Program-made: the position numbers and the translations under genes | In this document: positions 11,474-21,664 of the stretch, piece after piece | How positions within the stretch are numbered: position 1 is the first letter of the stretch | Layout of the letters: every line of letters begins with the position of its first letter | The notes under the pieces: generated by a model | Seen by the model: only the letters and a program-made list of their open reading frames with translations | Database searches by the model: none | What the model was told of the DNA's origin: nothing | From: Ascarosepion bandense | Lineage: Eukaryota > Mollusca > Cephalopoda > Sepiida > Sepiidae | Direction of reading: 5' to 3' | NCBI GenBank assembly: GCA_037127315.1 | Contig: JBBBDQ010001454.1 | Coordinates: forward strand, 2,965,001 to 3,029,000 | DNA: 64,000 bases

Positions 11474-12090
11474 ATATAGGGTGTGACGGATAAATTATGC
11501 GAAAATGAAAAATAATATTGACATCTTATTTTAACAGATATATTTATCTAAATTGTACAAAAATATCTTGAAATGCTAGAGAGTAGATTTATTCAAGAAA
11601 ATCGCCACGACCTCCAGACGCCTTCAGAATCTCTTGCATCTATTCTGGACGGTCTCCTTGATTAATTTGGCAAACGTTCACATAATCCTTCCTTCTATTT
11701 CATATTACAGTGCATTGTGAGGGGGTCTGTCGCTCAGCTGCCTCCTACACACACATAATAATCAAGTCGCTTGCAGTCTGAGTATTTAAGGCATCAATTG
11801 TAAGGTTTGATGTAGTTACAGAAAATGTATAACAGCCATAACTGGGTTTTTCTGCTTTTGTGACATGGTGAAGCGTCCTGTTGCCAGACATAGGGTTTTT
11901 TAGCAGCCACCCTCTTGACCCAGGGAAGTACTACGACCTCAAATCTCTGGATATAGTCCTCTATGTTGAATCTGAGGCCCTGTAGAAAGATGAATGGGAG
12001 TATAACGTCGCTATCACTAGTGATCACTCTAAACACTTTCGTAATCACCATTAAACTAATCCAATTCTTTTTTAATTCTTAGTACTGTCC
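11474..12090 (-). mobile_element. Mariner-like transposon, 5' part lost (degenerate)
   Basis: The minus strand encodes ITSDSDVILPFIF, LQGLRFNIEDYI, VVLPWVKRVAAKKPYVW and QQDASPCHKSRKTQ (second catalytic Asp in QQD), and the DNA between 11570 and 11800 matches further C-terminal blocks in other frames. The low-coordinate end reads TAGGGTGTGACGGATAAATT, which corresponds to the inverted end of the related element at 17.4 kb. The upstream side is cut at about 12090 where a LINE of opposite orientation begins. Same subfamily as the copies at 16.8 and 31.6 kb. Confidence 0.75.
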
Positions 12091-12092
12091 TC

Positions 12093-12790
12093 TTAAATCT
12101 ACTGCTAAGAAGGTTGGGTCACTATGTCGATCCAGGATGTTTTTCCGCCTGAATCCATCCTGCATATATTACAAGTCAACCATCTGTCCGTGCATAGAGT
12201 ACTGCTGCCATTTATGGTCAGGCGCCCCTGCCGTTCTCCACAGTGTTCTTGACAGGCTCCAAAGGAGAGTCTGCAATGTGATAGGTACTGATCTGGCGGC
12301 TCGACTGCAGCCACTTGCCCACCGTCGAAATGTAGCCTCCCTTTGTCTGTTCTATAAATACTTTCATGGCTTCTGCTTGGACAAACTTAAGTCACTGACT
12401 GGCAACTGGGTCCCACCCATTCACAGTTAGGTTAGCCAAATGCAGACGACAATTCTACTCCTGCAGCTTCTTCTCTCGCACTTCCCGCCTGTGGAACTCG
12501 CTCCCATATTATAGCTTTCCTGGCGGCTACAACCTCCAGAAATTTAAATGCAATGTCAACACTCATCTATTAACCACTGGACTCTAGCTCTCTCCCCACC
12601 CCCGTATATCCTTCCCTTTCTCTCCACCTATGTATCTGTCATCGCACCTGCATTCTCAGCTTTCTATTGCTCCTTTCTAACTAGTTTGTACTCCTCACTC
12701 TTTTCTAATTAATCTTTTTACAGTTATGTAACCCCCCGCTCATCAGTGGCATTTCTGCCTTGCTCGAGGTGAAATGATTAAAAAAAAAAA
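12093..12790 (+). pseudogene. Jockey/CR1-type LINE, 3' truncated copy (plus strand)
   Basis: One open frame from about 12105 to 12430 encodes the C-terminal module seen in the 3.5-5.3 kb copy: AKKVGSLCRSRMFF, IYYKSTICPCIEYCCHLW, DRLQRRVCNVIG, RRNVASLCLFYKYFHGF. It is followed by SFFSRTSRLWNSL-like codons in other frames. The 3' end has a related short hairpin and the sequence GCCTTGCTCGAGGTGAAATG, then GATTAAAA with an A-run at about 12778-12790. It is a typical 5'-truncated insertion. Confidence 0.85.
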
Positions 12791-12839
12791 TTGGAGACCC
12801 ATAACTAAATCCACATAAAGCTCATCACCCGGATTTTGA

Positions 12840-13965
12840 TGAATTGAACGCGTGTTAGAATTAGACCAGAAGCAGAAAAAAATGTGGTGTCTTTAAAGAG
12901 ATTGTAACAATAAACGCAACATCAAAATGATATCAGAGAGATGGATACAAATACAGAAGTATATATACCTATGTTTAATAGACCACACAAAATCGTTTGG
13001 TATGCTACAACATAAAGATATATTTGAACTGCTACTAAAATGTATTAATTTTGGAAAGATGTTAGAGTAATCTCGAAATTATACTGGAGGTAAATCAATT
13101 TCATACGAATAGAAAATGAATTAAGAATATCAAAATAGAATGGGGCCGAATAAACTTATGCGTCTTATCACCGGATTTACTTAATTTGCTTTTTTATACT
13201 CGCTGTATAGCGAGTATAAAAAAAATAAAAGTCCTACTAGGATTTATTATTAGTGGGCACAATCTTAGCAAAATGAAAAAATGATACTGTGTTAATGGCA
13301 AACACTGAAAACTGCAATAATTTTTTTACAAAGAGTAAAGTAGAACGAAAGTACAAACCATCAATATTTAAAAAAAAAACAGTGTTGGCTTACCAGCTAG
13401 AAAACAGCTCAAGATGCGTGTTATGAATGGTCAACATCAAGCGAGTACAGAAATTTAAATCTCTAAGAATTATTCTTATCAGATGATGAAAAATTTTGAA
13501 ATCCGAAGACGCATCAAAATAGCGAAATCTAAAGTACTAAAAAGTAAAAAAAAAGATTTCTTTTACAAGGAAAGAAAGGGAGTTAATCTGCTAGGTTATA
13601 TAAATTCTTCTATGTGGCAATGAATGCTAGAAAATTTCATCACTGATGAAAATGAGACTTAAGGCAACAAAGATTGAGTTCTACAGATGGACGCTGTGTA
13701 TAATATGGACGGAGTATCTGAGGAATGTTGAAGTTTTAAGGAAAGTGTAAACAAAAAATACAATTATACTTAAAATCAGGCAGTTGAATTTTCGGAAATA
13801 CAGGATTAGAAAGAAAGGTTTCATGTTAGAACAAGAAATGTGTTGGATAGTAAAAACAAACAAATATTGTTAGGATAAGAATTTGTGGCGAGTAATTTTT
13901 GTGCAGGTCCTGAAGCGACATGGCACATAAAAGAAGATTCGTATTCGAAACAATGAATTGTAGAA
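12840..13965 (+). pseudogene. RTE-type LINE reverse transcriptase, degenerate copy
   Basis: The plus strand contains an RT block IYLCLIDHTKSF (normally C-F-I-D-Y-x-K-A-F-D) at about 12965-13000, then a block equal to ISKLYWR and IRIENELRIS at about 13070-13130, and LMRLITGFT near 13160. After a gap come thumb and C-terminal pieces: RVQKFKSLRIIL near 13443, KIEFYRWTLCIIWTEYLRN at about 13670-13725, and the family terminus VLKRHGT followed by a stop at 13912-13935. Many frameshifts and a missing catalytic box mark it as a fossil. Confidence 0.65.
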
Positions 13966-14039
13966 CGTGTTTAAAGTGAGTCGTCGAAAAGATGGCGATT
14001 TTTTAAAAGATATAATTGCATTGTGACTGCAATTTTAAA

Positions 14040-14348
14040 TTTGACTCGAGCATGTGAGCAATGATGAGGTTTTGGAAAGGATGGAAACAAAAAGGAAATT
14101 CATATTGAACATCAAGAAAAGACAAATAAAGTTTTTGGGACATGCGGTGAAGAAGAAGGGATTAGAGAACCTGATACAAACAGGCCAGATACAGGGAAAA
14201 AGACAGGGGAAAGCAACAGATAACATATTTGAAGGGCCTGAGCAGGTGGATGACAGAACGGGGGTTGAGCGCTAAGAGCCACCAGTGATAGGGAGACGTG
14301 GAAAGCCATGATCGCCTACGTTCTGAAAGGACAAGTCACATAGAAGAA
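14040..14348 (+). pseudogene. RTE-type LINE 3' end fragment
   Basis: A single open frame at about 14054-14275 gives SNDEVLERMETKRKFIL, IKKRQIKFLGHAVKKKGLEN and LIQTGQIQGKRQGKA; a second frame then gives MIAYVLKGQVT and a stop at about 14342. It is a second, independent 3' end just downstream of the previous copy and in the same orientation. Confidence 0.75.
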
Positions 14349-14487
14349 GTGGTTCCAAAAGATTGAAAGTATGGTTACCTCACTTCGTCGAGCTATGAGG
14401 TTTCTAAAAAACCTTTCAGAACCCTGATATGAATTTAAGTATGCACAAAGTTTATAATATATTGTCTAAGAAACTCTGCTCTGCATT

Positions 14488-14547
14488 GCACTCCCCTTCC
14501 TCCCCCTCCCCCTCATCTTCTTCTTCTTTTTCTTCTTCTTCTTCTAT
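14488..14547. repeat. (CCT/TTC)n pyrimidine-rich tract
   Basis: Imperfect CCT and TTC trinucleotides make a strand-asymmetric pyrimidine tract. Serine-rich frames across it are artefacts. Confidence 0.9.
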
Positions 14548-14817
14548 TTGTATTCACTTTCTCTCCACTGTAGTTTCTTTTTTATCTTCCTCGTCGTTTT
14601 TAGTATTGTTTATCTTAAACGTCATTTTTGAACTCCACTTTCTCTTAAACGACGAATGACTTACCCTTAATACTTCTCGCTGACAACCATCTTTCATCGT
14701 CCAACGGCCTAAATCTTTTGTGGTACAATTAGACTGGCTAAAATCAACGTAATAAAGAAATGTAATAAAAGGCCGAAAAAAGAGATTAAGAGATAATATA
14801 GAATGTCATTTTGATGG

Positions 14818-15122
14818 AGATGTGGCGCAGTGGATATCGGCTCGGAACGAGAAATCGGGGAGCCGAGTTCGAATTCCAGTTGAATTCCTTGCATTCACTT
14901 ACGCGCAAATACCCTTGGGAAAGGTATTAATCCGTCTCTTCCTTCCAGTTATGGGTTAAATAACAGTACAGATTGGGTTCTATAGCCTTGGTCGGCAACC
15001 AGTCTACCGCAGAAAGCAATGGCAACCTACTGCGGGATAATCTTCTGCCCAGTCAGTCATGTCTCTTTCGAGACATGATCGCCCAAGTGTGTATCACGTA
15101 TGGCACTTAACTGACTGATGAG
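14818..15122 (+). repeat. tRNA-derived SINE, nearly full length
   Basis: The head has a box A-like TGGCGCAGTGG at about 14822 and a box B-like GAGTTCGAATTCC at about 14867, spaced as in a tRNA gene. It is followed by a body with ATTCACTTACGCGCAAATAC and AAGGTATTAATCCGTCTC, and a tail ending TTAACTGACTGATGAGAAAG. A second, decayed copy lies at 16.04 kb. This family differs from the 5S-headed SINE by its GCGCAAATAC body. Polymerase III promoter boxes are inferred by motif only. Confidence 0.8.
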
Positions 15123-15124
15123 AA

Positions 15125-16035
15125 AGATATTTATTGCGAAAGAAGGAAAAAGAATAGTAAAAGAACTGAAAAGATATTAGAAGAAGGTAAAAATATCTAA
15201 TTATTTTTTCTTTCGTAAAATAAGACTGAGTAATTCGTTACGAAATGAAAACAATATATTTAAAATTACAGAAAATTAGTACTAGTCTGTTCCGAAAAAA
15301 TAATTGTAGTCAGTAAAAATGTTATTTAAACACGAATATTTATATTCCCCATATATTCTATTTTATTTAAAAATGTATCCATTGAGTTTCAGAAACGTAA
15401 TATCAGCATTAAATAAGAAAACAAATATGTGCAATAAGCATGGTTTATAAAGTAAAATTCTCTCTTTAAATATTTCTGCCCCAGTAAATATTAAGTGTTG
15501 GTGTCAAAAATGTTTATTTCAATTTATATAGGTTACTCCTGGCAATAAGCACAATAATACAAGGATTCAACATCCGACTTATTTTAAGCTCCAACCGACA
15601 AACATATGAACTTTGTATCTTAGGACGCACACGGCCATAAAGACAGACATACGTAATTTTAACTTTTTTATATGTCAGCCCATTTATTTCTGAATTCTGG
15701 TACGTATTTAAATATAGATTGTCCAATGTTTTGAGAATCTTTGGATTTTATAAGTCATTTTCAAAAAGTTTAATTTTTTGTGCTATATCGGTTTCATCAT
15801 TTTAAAATATCCTGTCTTCACATGACAGTGTTATAGTGTTGTTATTTCTTTATTGAAATATAATTATTTATTACATTTCTTCCTAAATTTGAAAATCTAT
15901 ATCAAATGCTGCGTTCTTGGTTTTATACCTAATGCTTTTAGCATTTGTATTCAGTCATATTTTTTATAGCTTATGTGATTTGGTTATGTTTCGTCGTAGT
16001 TTGTTTCAACACAATTATATTAATTAAAATTGCTG
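15125..16035. other. Unassigned AT-rich DNA
   Basis: I see no coding or RNA motif; short frames lack domains. Confidence 0.5.
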
Positions 16036-16270
16036 CCAAAATCCAAGTTCGAACTCTAGTCAAATGTTTTACATTCACTTATGCGCAAATACTTTTGGTA
16101 TTAATTCGTCTCTTTCTCCACTAAGCTAGGGATTAAATAGTAGGAAAGACTGAATTGTTTGCCTTGATTATCAAACAATTTAATAGAATAGCAACTCTGA
16201 ATTCAAAACTTGAGATGGGTTAATTGGGGACCTCATGGCACACTTTGTGCTTTAGTTCTCTGTATTCAAT
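16036..16270 (+). repeat. tRNA-derived SINE, head-truncated decayed copy
   Basis: Starts near the box B-like AAGTTCGAACTC and then matches the SINE at 14.87 kb through ATTCACTTATGCGCAAATAC, GTATTAATTCGTCTC and the following body, with many substitutions. Confidence 0.7.
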
Positions 16271-16502
16271 TCTTCCGAAAAGTGCGCTTGGTTCTAAAAA
16301 CAAACTCTACTCAAGTCAAATGAGCGGGTAGCTTGTCAGATTCAGTTCTATATATATATACTTTAAATCCAACAGAAAGGAAAAGCGTATAGGTAAAATC
16401 CTCAGAACAAAATCTTATTAATATTAATTTTATTACTATTAAAAGTGACCCAGGTGGAGGGCTCGATGTAAATAGTATTATCTATTTACAGAGCCACACA
16501 TG

Positions 16503-16728
16503 TATATTATATAATAAAAATTTCTAATTCTACATACATTGAATAGCTATTTCAGCGAGAAAAATCTCGCTTTTTCAGCAACGATCAAAACATTTTTTAT
16601 TTCGAATATCTGAAATTTGAATAATTAAAATAATATTTTTTATCGTTGCTGGGGAAGCGAGATTTTTCTTGCTGAAATAGCTATTCAACGTATGTAATAT
16701 TCGAATTTTTTATATAATATATATAGAT
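16503..16728. mobile_element. Fold-back (MITE-like) inverted repeat
   Basis: Two arms of roughly 80 bp are inverted copies: the left arm contains TTGAATAGCTATTTCAGCGA and the right arm contains GCTGAAATAGCTATTCAACG. The match continues through the AGCGAGATTTTT/AAAAATCTCGCT core and outward into a TATATTATATAA sequence on both sides. About 50 bp separate the arms. A smaller hairpin (GTAAATA..TATTTAC) lies just upstream near 16465-16490. No transposase is encoded, so this is probably a non-autonomous fold-back element; its family is unknown to me. Confidence 0.7.
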
Positions 16729-16767
16729 ATAAGATTTTGTTCACCTCTTAAAGATATTTGTTTTGCA

Positions 16768-17403
16768 ACTGGATGATGGATGAACTGACGTTTAAATTAC
16801 GCAAACATACTGACATTTTAACAGATTTATTTACCAATATTTCAAAATATATAATATTCAAGAGATTTGCAGTCTGGGCTGTTAGGTGGCCAGATGTAAG
16901 GAGTGATGCTGTCTTTGAAATTATCTTATAACCATGACTGGGTTCTTCTGCTTCTGTGGCATGGGGCAGAATCCTGTTGTCAGATATAGGGTTTTCCAGA
17001 AGCCACCCTCTTAACCTAGGCAGCACGATCTCCTCAAGGCATTTGATGTAGGCCTCCATGTTTAGTCTGAGGCCCCGTAAAAAGATGAATGGCGAGGGCA
17101 TAACATCGCCATCACTAGTTATCACTTCAAACATCATGTTGTTGACTCGATATATAATCGAATTCTTTCCATTCTTATACAGTCTTCTTAGATTGACGGC
17201 CAAACACTCTGAAATGTTCATGTTGGAACTTTCGGCGTAAATGCAAATCAGTACAGCATGCCGTTTTCAGTAAAGTGAATTGTGCTATGATGCTCTTTTC
17301 ATCACAGACGGTGCTTAAATGACTCTACTGTACTGAGCAGTCAATAAAATCCAAAACATTAAAATATATATAATGGTGACAATTTACCCATCGCACCCCG
17401 TAT
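16768..17403 (-). mobile_element. Mariner-like transposon (degenerate), terminal repeat recognisable on one side
   Basis: The minus strand encodes ECLAVNLRRLYKNGKNS, FEVITSDGDVMPSPFIF, RGLRLNMEAYIKCLEEIVLP, then a frameshift where the QQD region should be (the text reads DNRILPHATEAEEP; in the neighbouring frame this is Q-D-S-A-P-C-H-type sequence). The high-coordinate end reads CAATTTACCCATCGCACCCC then GTATA, i.e. the same inverted end as TAGGGTGTGACGGATAAATT at 11.47 kb. The low end is diverged. Same subfamily and same strand as the 11.5 and 31.6 kb copies. Confidence 0.75.
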
Positions 17404-17409
17404 ATTTAT

Positions 17410-18770
17410 ATACAGAAAGAAAGAATGAAAGAAAGAAATACAGGCAGATTGTGTGGATAACTCTGTTTATGTTCGGATCTTTCGTAATTATATACTTGAT
17501 TCGGGGGTAGCCTAGTTATTCTGTATTCAGGAAAATTGCCTTTCGTTTTAAACTGCTCAAAATGTTCTCCCTCAAATTAGTCCCTTTAAGAAGCAACTGA
17601 AATACGAAAAAACATTTTGACTATTACCCTCATACTATTTAAGAGATATAATTGTGACTTAAGACTGCTTTTATATTATTTTATTTCAGTTGTATTGGCG
17701 ATGGGAGCAACGCCTTCTTCATGTGCAAATACGGATGAAATCATGCAAGTCGTCTATGGAAATTAATGCAGCAACACGTACCAGGACACTTAATGAGGAA
17801 AATACTTAATTGCTATCGTTGACAGGAAGCGTATTCAAATCATTTGTTTCTGGAGAACCGGTGTTTCTATTATTAATGATTCTGAGTCTCGTTTTTAGAA
17901 CCTTTAATCTCAGGTTATAATCGCTGTACTCCCCACCATTACCACTAATGCCGGATCCATTTCTTTTGTTCTCAATCTTCGATTTTGTTCATCGCTTAAA
18001 GATATTTGTTTTGCAACGCCAATTATAGCTGATGAAGCATCCAGTAAGCATGAATTCATTGTCAACTGGTTAGAAAAACACACTAACCCTTGTACGATAG
18101 TTTTAACAATTCAACAGCAGCTATATACTGCATAATTCATTTTCAGTTGTTCGCATGTGATTACAACAAATGGTTGTCGCTGAAGACTATATAACAGCAA
18201 GATTTGTATAAGTTTGGCCGTCATTCTTGGCATATTAAACAAATCAATCTCAGTTCACAGAATACTGCAACCTCCCAGTTTCAAGTTTCAATGTTCTATC
18301 CCAATTCTCGATAAACCAACCAAACCCCAATGTCAAGCCTGTCCATCTTGTCAAATCCCAAACTCAATTTTGTGTCTCCTGTTAGACCCTACTCTCAATC
18401 CTCAATGTTATGCCCGACTCGGTCTCAATTCTCAGTCACTCACAATTCTCGGTCTTCAGCCAGACTCTAGTCTTAAGCTTCGGTATCATGCCAGCCCTTA
18501 GTCTAAAATTATAAATTCGCGAGTCATCCAGCCTTGATTGTCGTGCATTTTGTCGCAATTACAATTATTATGGGCCACTTGTTCAATTCCAAAATTAGCT
18601 CATGTAATTAGATCAGTAATTTTTCACTTTCATTATCCTGTAGAGTAATGGTTTTCAAGTGGTTAAGCTATTTATTAAATTTAATTTTTAATGATTGTCC
18701 AACATTTGAGCCAAATAAAACAATGTTTATTAAACACACATGTACCCACTCACTCACACCTAGATACATG
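17410..18770. other. Unassigned DNA, including a cryptically repetitive CTCAAT-rich part at 18230-18500
   Basis: The 18230-18500 part has repeated short motifs such as CTCAAT, TTCTC and CCAA with reduced G on the plus strand, giving a 95-residue open frame with no domain. It looks like an eroded minisatellite. A segment at 17982-18020 (AAAGATATTTGTTTTGCAAC) repeats the left flank of the mariner at 16.74 kb. Nothing else is recognised. Confidence 0.5.
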
Positions 18771-18773
18771 TAC

Positions 18774-19290
18774 AGGGGATATACAAAATAATGGAAACAT
18801 CTAGTACCATAATGGCATCATTTGGCAAATTTGATTAAGCTATCAAAAGTTTGTCTGTTTTATGTTTGTTGATTTAATGTTAGTAGTACTACATTTTTTT
18901 GAGAAAATTGTTTTTTTTTATACAGATAGTATTATAAGTTCATTAAAATCAACAATCAGGACTATTTAAGAAACGTAAGTGTTCCATTTCATTCCATGGT
19001 TCAGGAACTTTTTCCGAAGGCAAATGCCATTTTTCAGGATGATAATTCACCCATTTATGCTGCTAAAATTCTTGCTGTATTGCACGAGGAAAATTTTAGT
19101 GAAGTAGGACATCTTATCTTGACACATGTCGCCAGATTTCAACATCATTGTACATTTGTGGTTTATTTTAGAAAAAAACAAGTGAGGAATCGATATCCTC
19201 TATTATCATCATCAAAATAATTGGAGATTGTTTTAACTGTAGAATTTCTATATGAATAATTCGCATTTTGCACGAATCGATCCCACGCAA
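18774..19290 (+). pseudogene. Tc1-like transposon, internally deleted
   Basis: CAGGGGATATACAAAATAAT at 18774 resembles a Tc1-type terminal repeat. From 18996 the frame reads MVQELFPKANAIFQDDNSPI, which is the block carrying the second catalytic Asp (D-D-N-x-P), followed by FRKKQVRNRYPLLSSSK, equal to the block after the third acidic residue. The S-P-D-L-N-x-I-E segment is diverged and not readable, and the N-terminal DNA-binding region is absent. No right-hand terminal repeat was found. A non-autonomous relic. Confidence 0.65.
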
Positions 19291-19294
19291 AATT

Positions 19295-19830
19295 CAATCT
19301 GTAATTACTGCCAAAGACGGTCCTGCCCCATATTGAAATAAATGTGCTTGAAATTTCATGGTGGTTGATGGGTGGGATAAGGCTGTGGTTTTGTCAAACG
19401 TCAAGGAAGTAATTACATAGAGTTGACTGCCGACATTTGGGAAATAAATTGTCAATAAAAAGCGTATCACGATGAAAGAATAAATATTTTGCAAAGAATA
19501 CGCTGATAACTTTAGATAATTTACCAACCGGGATTTACTTTCAAGAAACATAAGACTTAAGCATATGTATTTTTTACATTTAATGCATGCACACAACCCT
19601 TTCCCGACTGATACCAAATTTGACGGATTAGACATCAAGACGCCTATTAATATGTACTTCCATTGCAAAACACAGGAGAATTAAGCTTGCCCGAGATGAC
19701 AATAATGACTACTGAATTATACATTGAATTTATTCATTTAGTTTTAAATATACTGTAAGTTAGAATTTTTTAATTTTTTTTCTATTTGCAATAATTAATC
19801 TTCATTATTCGTCAGGGTAGACACATCGTG
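19295..19830. other. Unassigned DNA
   Basis: A minus-strand open frame of 124 codons (19294-19668) has no domain that I recognise, several internal hydrophobic patches and no clear splice sites. It is probably chance. Confidence 0.4.
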
Positions 19831-19831
19831 T

Positions 19832-19835
<4 letters not shown>

Positions 19836-19891
<56 letters not shown>
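19836..19891. repeat. (TA)n microsatellite
   Basis: About 28 uninterrupted TA repeats. Confidence 0.97.
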
Positions 19892-19892
<1 letters not shown>

Positions 19893-19934
19893 CGTTAAAC
19901 TATAAGAACATTATCATACAACAGTATCATATTT

Positions 19935-20165
19935 TATTTTCATCAATAAAATCATCAAATGCCTTAACTGCTGCTTTACAAGTTCCCGGTATTCTTTCCG
20001 ACAGAATTTGAAAAGAAGTAGATGGTAAACCTTTCCAAGCATTTTTCAAGCACTGAAAAGGATCACTCTCACTCTCATAATATTCTTTTAAACTCTCTTA
20101 TACAATTCATGTCATATTAATTAAATATGAGAGGTGAAGAGATTGAGGCGGGAGTCATAATTTTG
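19935..20165 (-). pseudogene. Tc1-like transposase C-terminal fragment
   Basis: On the minus strand the frame gives FQCLKNAWKGLPSTSFQ, LSERIPGTCKAAVKAF and DDFIDEN. These match position by position the C-terminus of the Tc1 transposase at 36.0-36.1 kb (CLQDAWKSISPTYFYKLLE, ICSAVIKARVGFFDE). The preceding block with HELYKRV resembles the W-D-E-I/L-D-x-x-V segment. Only the last ~80 residues remain. Confidence 0.7.
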
Positions 20166-20169
20166 TTCT

Positions 20170-20975
20170 TTTTTTATTTTAATGGAGGAAATTTTAACAT
20201 AATTTAGAATTTGGTTTTATCGTTGATGTGTTGAAAGATGATACCTTTTTTAATTTATGTGTAATCTAGAATAATATTGTTTTTTGTTTTTTTATGATTC
20301 TCTCGACCTGATTCATAACTCAAAATGTTAATGAAGGGTCAATGGTGAAAACAAAATATGGTGATTCTACTTTTTTACATTACAAAATTCAAAAATATCT
20401 CCTTTTATGGTGTTCTTTAAAGAAATGCAAGGTTGCTCCAAACTTTTTTAAGGAGTGTGTATATGTCTTTATATTGTTGTAACCCTAAAAGTGTGAGTAA
20501 TCGCCAAAAAGGCAGTTGGGATTAATAATATATTAACAAGTACAAAACTCGCACATTGTATGAAGTAGATATACTGCTAGTGAACTGCTAGTCAGTATAA
20601 TCACTGTATTTATCTACCCCCCCCCCACATAGGCGGAAAGCGCGGAAGACCATTTTTAAAGTGAAGTTTTCGGGCTTGGCCAAAAACCGTTGACCTTGCA
20701 CATTACCGAGTAAGGGATACTGGCGAGTTTCCTCAGAAATCTCAGCAGTCTCTTTTTGAGTGTTATCGACAATTCCTTTGTAGTTTCTATCTGCTTTTAA
20801 ACATACTATTAGCATTCGCCGTAGATACCATATCTCTGTTGCTTCATGGTTCTTTTTTGTCTAGAAGAAATTCTCCTCAATTTACTGCCATGCAGAATAT
20901 GTAGTTCAGCACTGTTTATTTGATTCTTTTTTTTAACATATTTTCCGATTTCTTAATACTTTGCTTAGATTTTGA
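20170..20975. other. Unassigned DNA with a possible minus-strand LINE scrap at 20785-20845
   Basis: A short minus-strand stretch translates as EATEIWYLRRMLIV, resembling the E-A-T-E-x-W-F-Y-R-R-M-L block of the RTE-type LINE seen elsewhere, but the sequence either side does not continue the family. A run of about ten C residues lies at 20620-20629. Otherwise nothing is recognised. Confidence 0.4.
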
Positions 20976-21001
20976 TTGGTGCAATTCTTTTTTCTCTTTA
21001 G

Positions 21002-21128
21002 AATGAAAATGACTGCCCTTCTCGTCTGGATTGTGTTGTTATTTTATTGTGTCATTTTTCATCATATTTCGATTTCTGCTATTGTCGCACTACCTACCAA
21101 TTCTGCGAGAAGACCTAAGGCAGATAGT
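21002..21128 (+). CDS. Candidate exon encoding a signal peptide (speculative)
   Basis: A strong acceptor-like sequence (TTCTTTTTTCTCTTTAG, AG at 21000-21001) is followed at 21003 by ATG. The frame begins MKMTALLVWIVLLFYCVIF, a charged start and a long hydrophobic stretch, then ISISAIVALPTNSARRPKAD. This has the form of a secretory signal peptide followed by a possible dibasic (RR) processing site. The frame stays open to a TAA at about 21195. The right border is uncertain: GTGTGT near 21129 is a possible but weak donor. I do not recognise the protein. Chance hydrophobic frames are common in T-rich DNA, so this needs transcript support. Confidence 0.3.
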
Positions 21129-21319
21129 GGTGTGTTGTTATGGCTCTATTTCATGTTTTTTCTATATCCCCTAACATCCCTAATGTTACATAGATAAAGT
21201 TCTCTTTAGTGTGTGGGCTGTACTTAACAAGACAATTTTTTCTATATCTCTTAAGCTGGGGTTTCCAGGGATTCTTTCAATGTGTTGTTTTGTTCCATTT
21301 TTTATCATTCCAAGTGCAC

Positions 21320-21357
21320 CTATTATTATTATTATTGTTGTTGTTGTTGTTGTTGCT
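21320..21357. repeat. (ATT)n-(GTT)n microsatellite
   Basis: Five or so ATT units pass into about seven GTT units. Confidence 0.95.
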
Positions 21358-21482
21358 GTCATATTGTTGGTAAAAATTTAACCACGAGGGAATTCCCTCT
21401 AAATGTGGTAGGAATTCTGGAAAGTGAATTTCTTACTTTTTCTTGCTTCTTTAGAGAATTTAGATCCCATCATGAGTGTCTA

Positions 21483-21662
21483 AAATGGTAGTATGAAGAC
21501 TTTTATATTCAATATGGATTCACGTCCATCATCATCATCATCATCATCAATGGAGAAGAAAAAGTGTGTATTTTGTGTTTTTACAAAGACTTGTCAAATG
21601 ATTCTTTGAAACCAACAAAGTTAAAGCAACATTCGTCATCTAGCCATCCTCAACATCCATGA
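21483..21662 (+). pseudogene. BED-type zinc finger fragment of a hAT/ZBED transposase
   Basis: One uninterrupted frame reads YEDFYIQYGFTSI, then seven Ile codons from an ATC repeat, then NGEEKVCILCFYKDLSNDSL, KPTKLKQHSSSSHPQHP and a stop. The Cys-x2-Cys and His-x4-His pattern together with Y-G-F-T-S-I and S-N-D-S-L-K-P-x-K-L-x-x-H is the N-terminal BED finger found in ZBED/SCAND3-like domesticated or mobile hAT transposases. Only the finger is present; the RNase-H-like transposase core was not found downstream. The in-frame ATC expansion sits just before the first Cys. Confidence 0.6.
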
Positions 21663-21664
21663 AA

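Noticed and set aside
14818..14885. Genuine tRNA gene
   Set aside because: Box A/B-like motifs are present but the acceptor stem does not pair and a SINE body follows; a second decayed copy exists.
18214..18501. Pro/Ser/Gln-containing 95-codon frame as a secreted protein
   Set aside because: The DNA is cryptically repetitive (CTCAAT-like) and the start is not a convincing signal peptide.
19294..19668. 124-codon minus-strand frame as a gene
   Set aside because: No domain, no good splice context and AT-driven composition.
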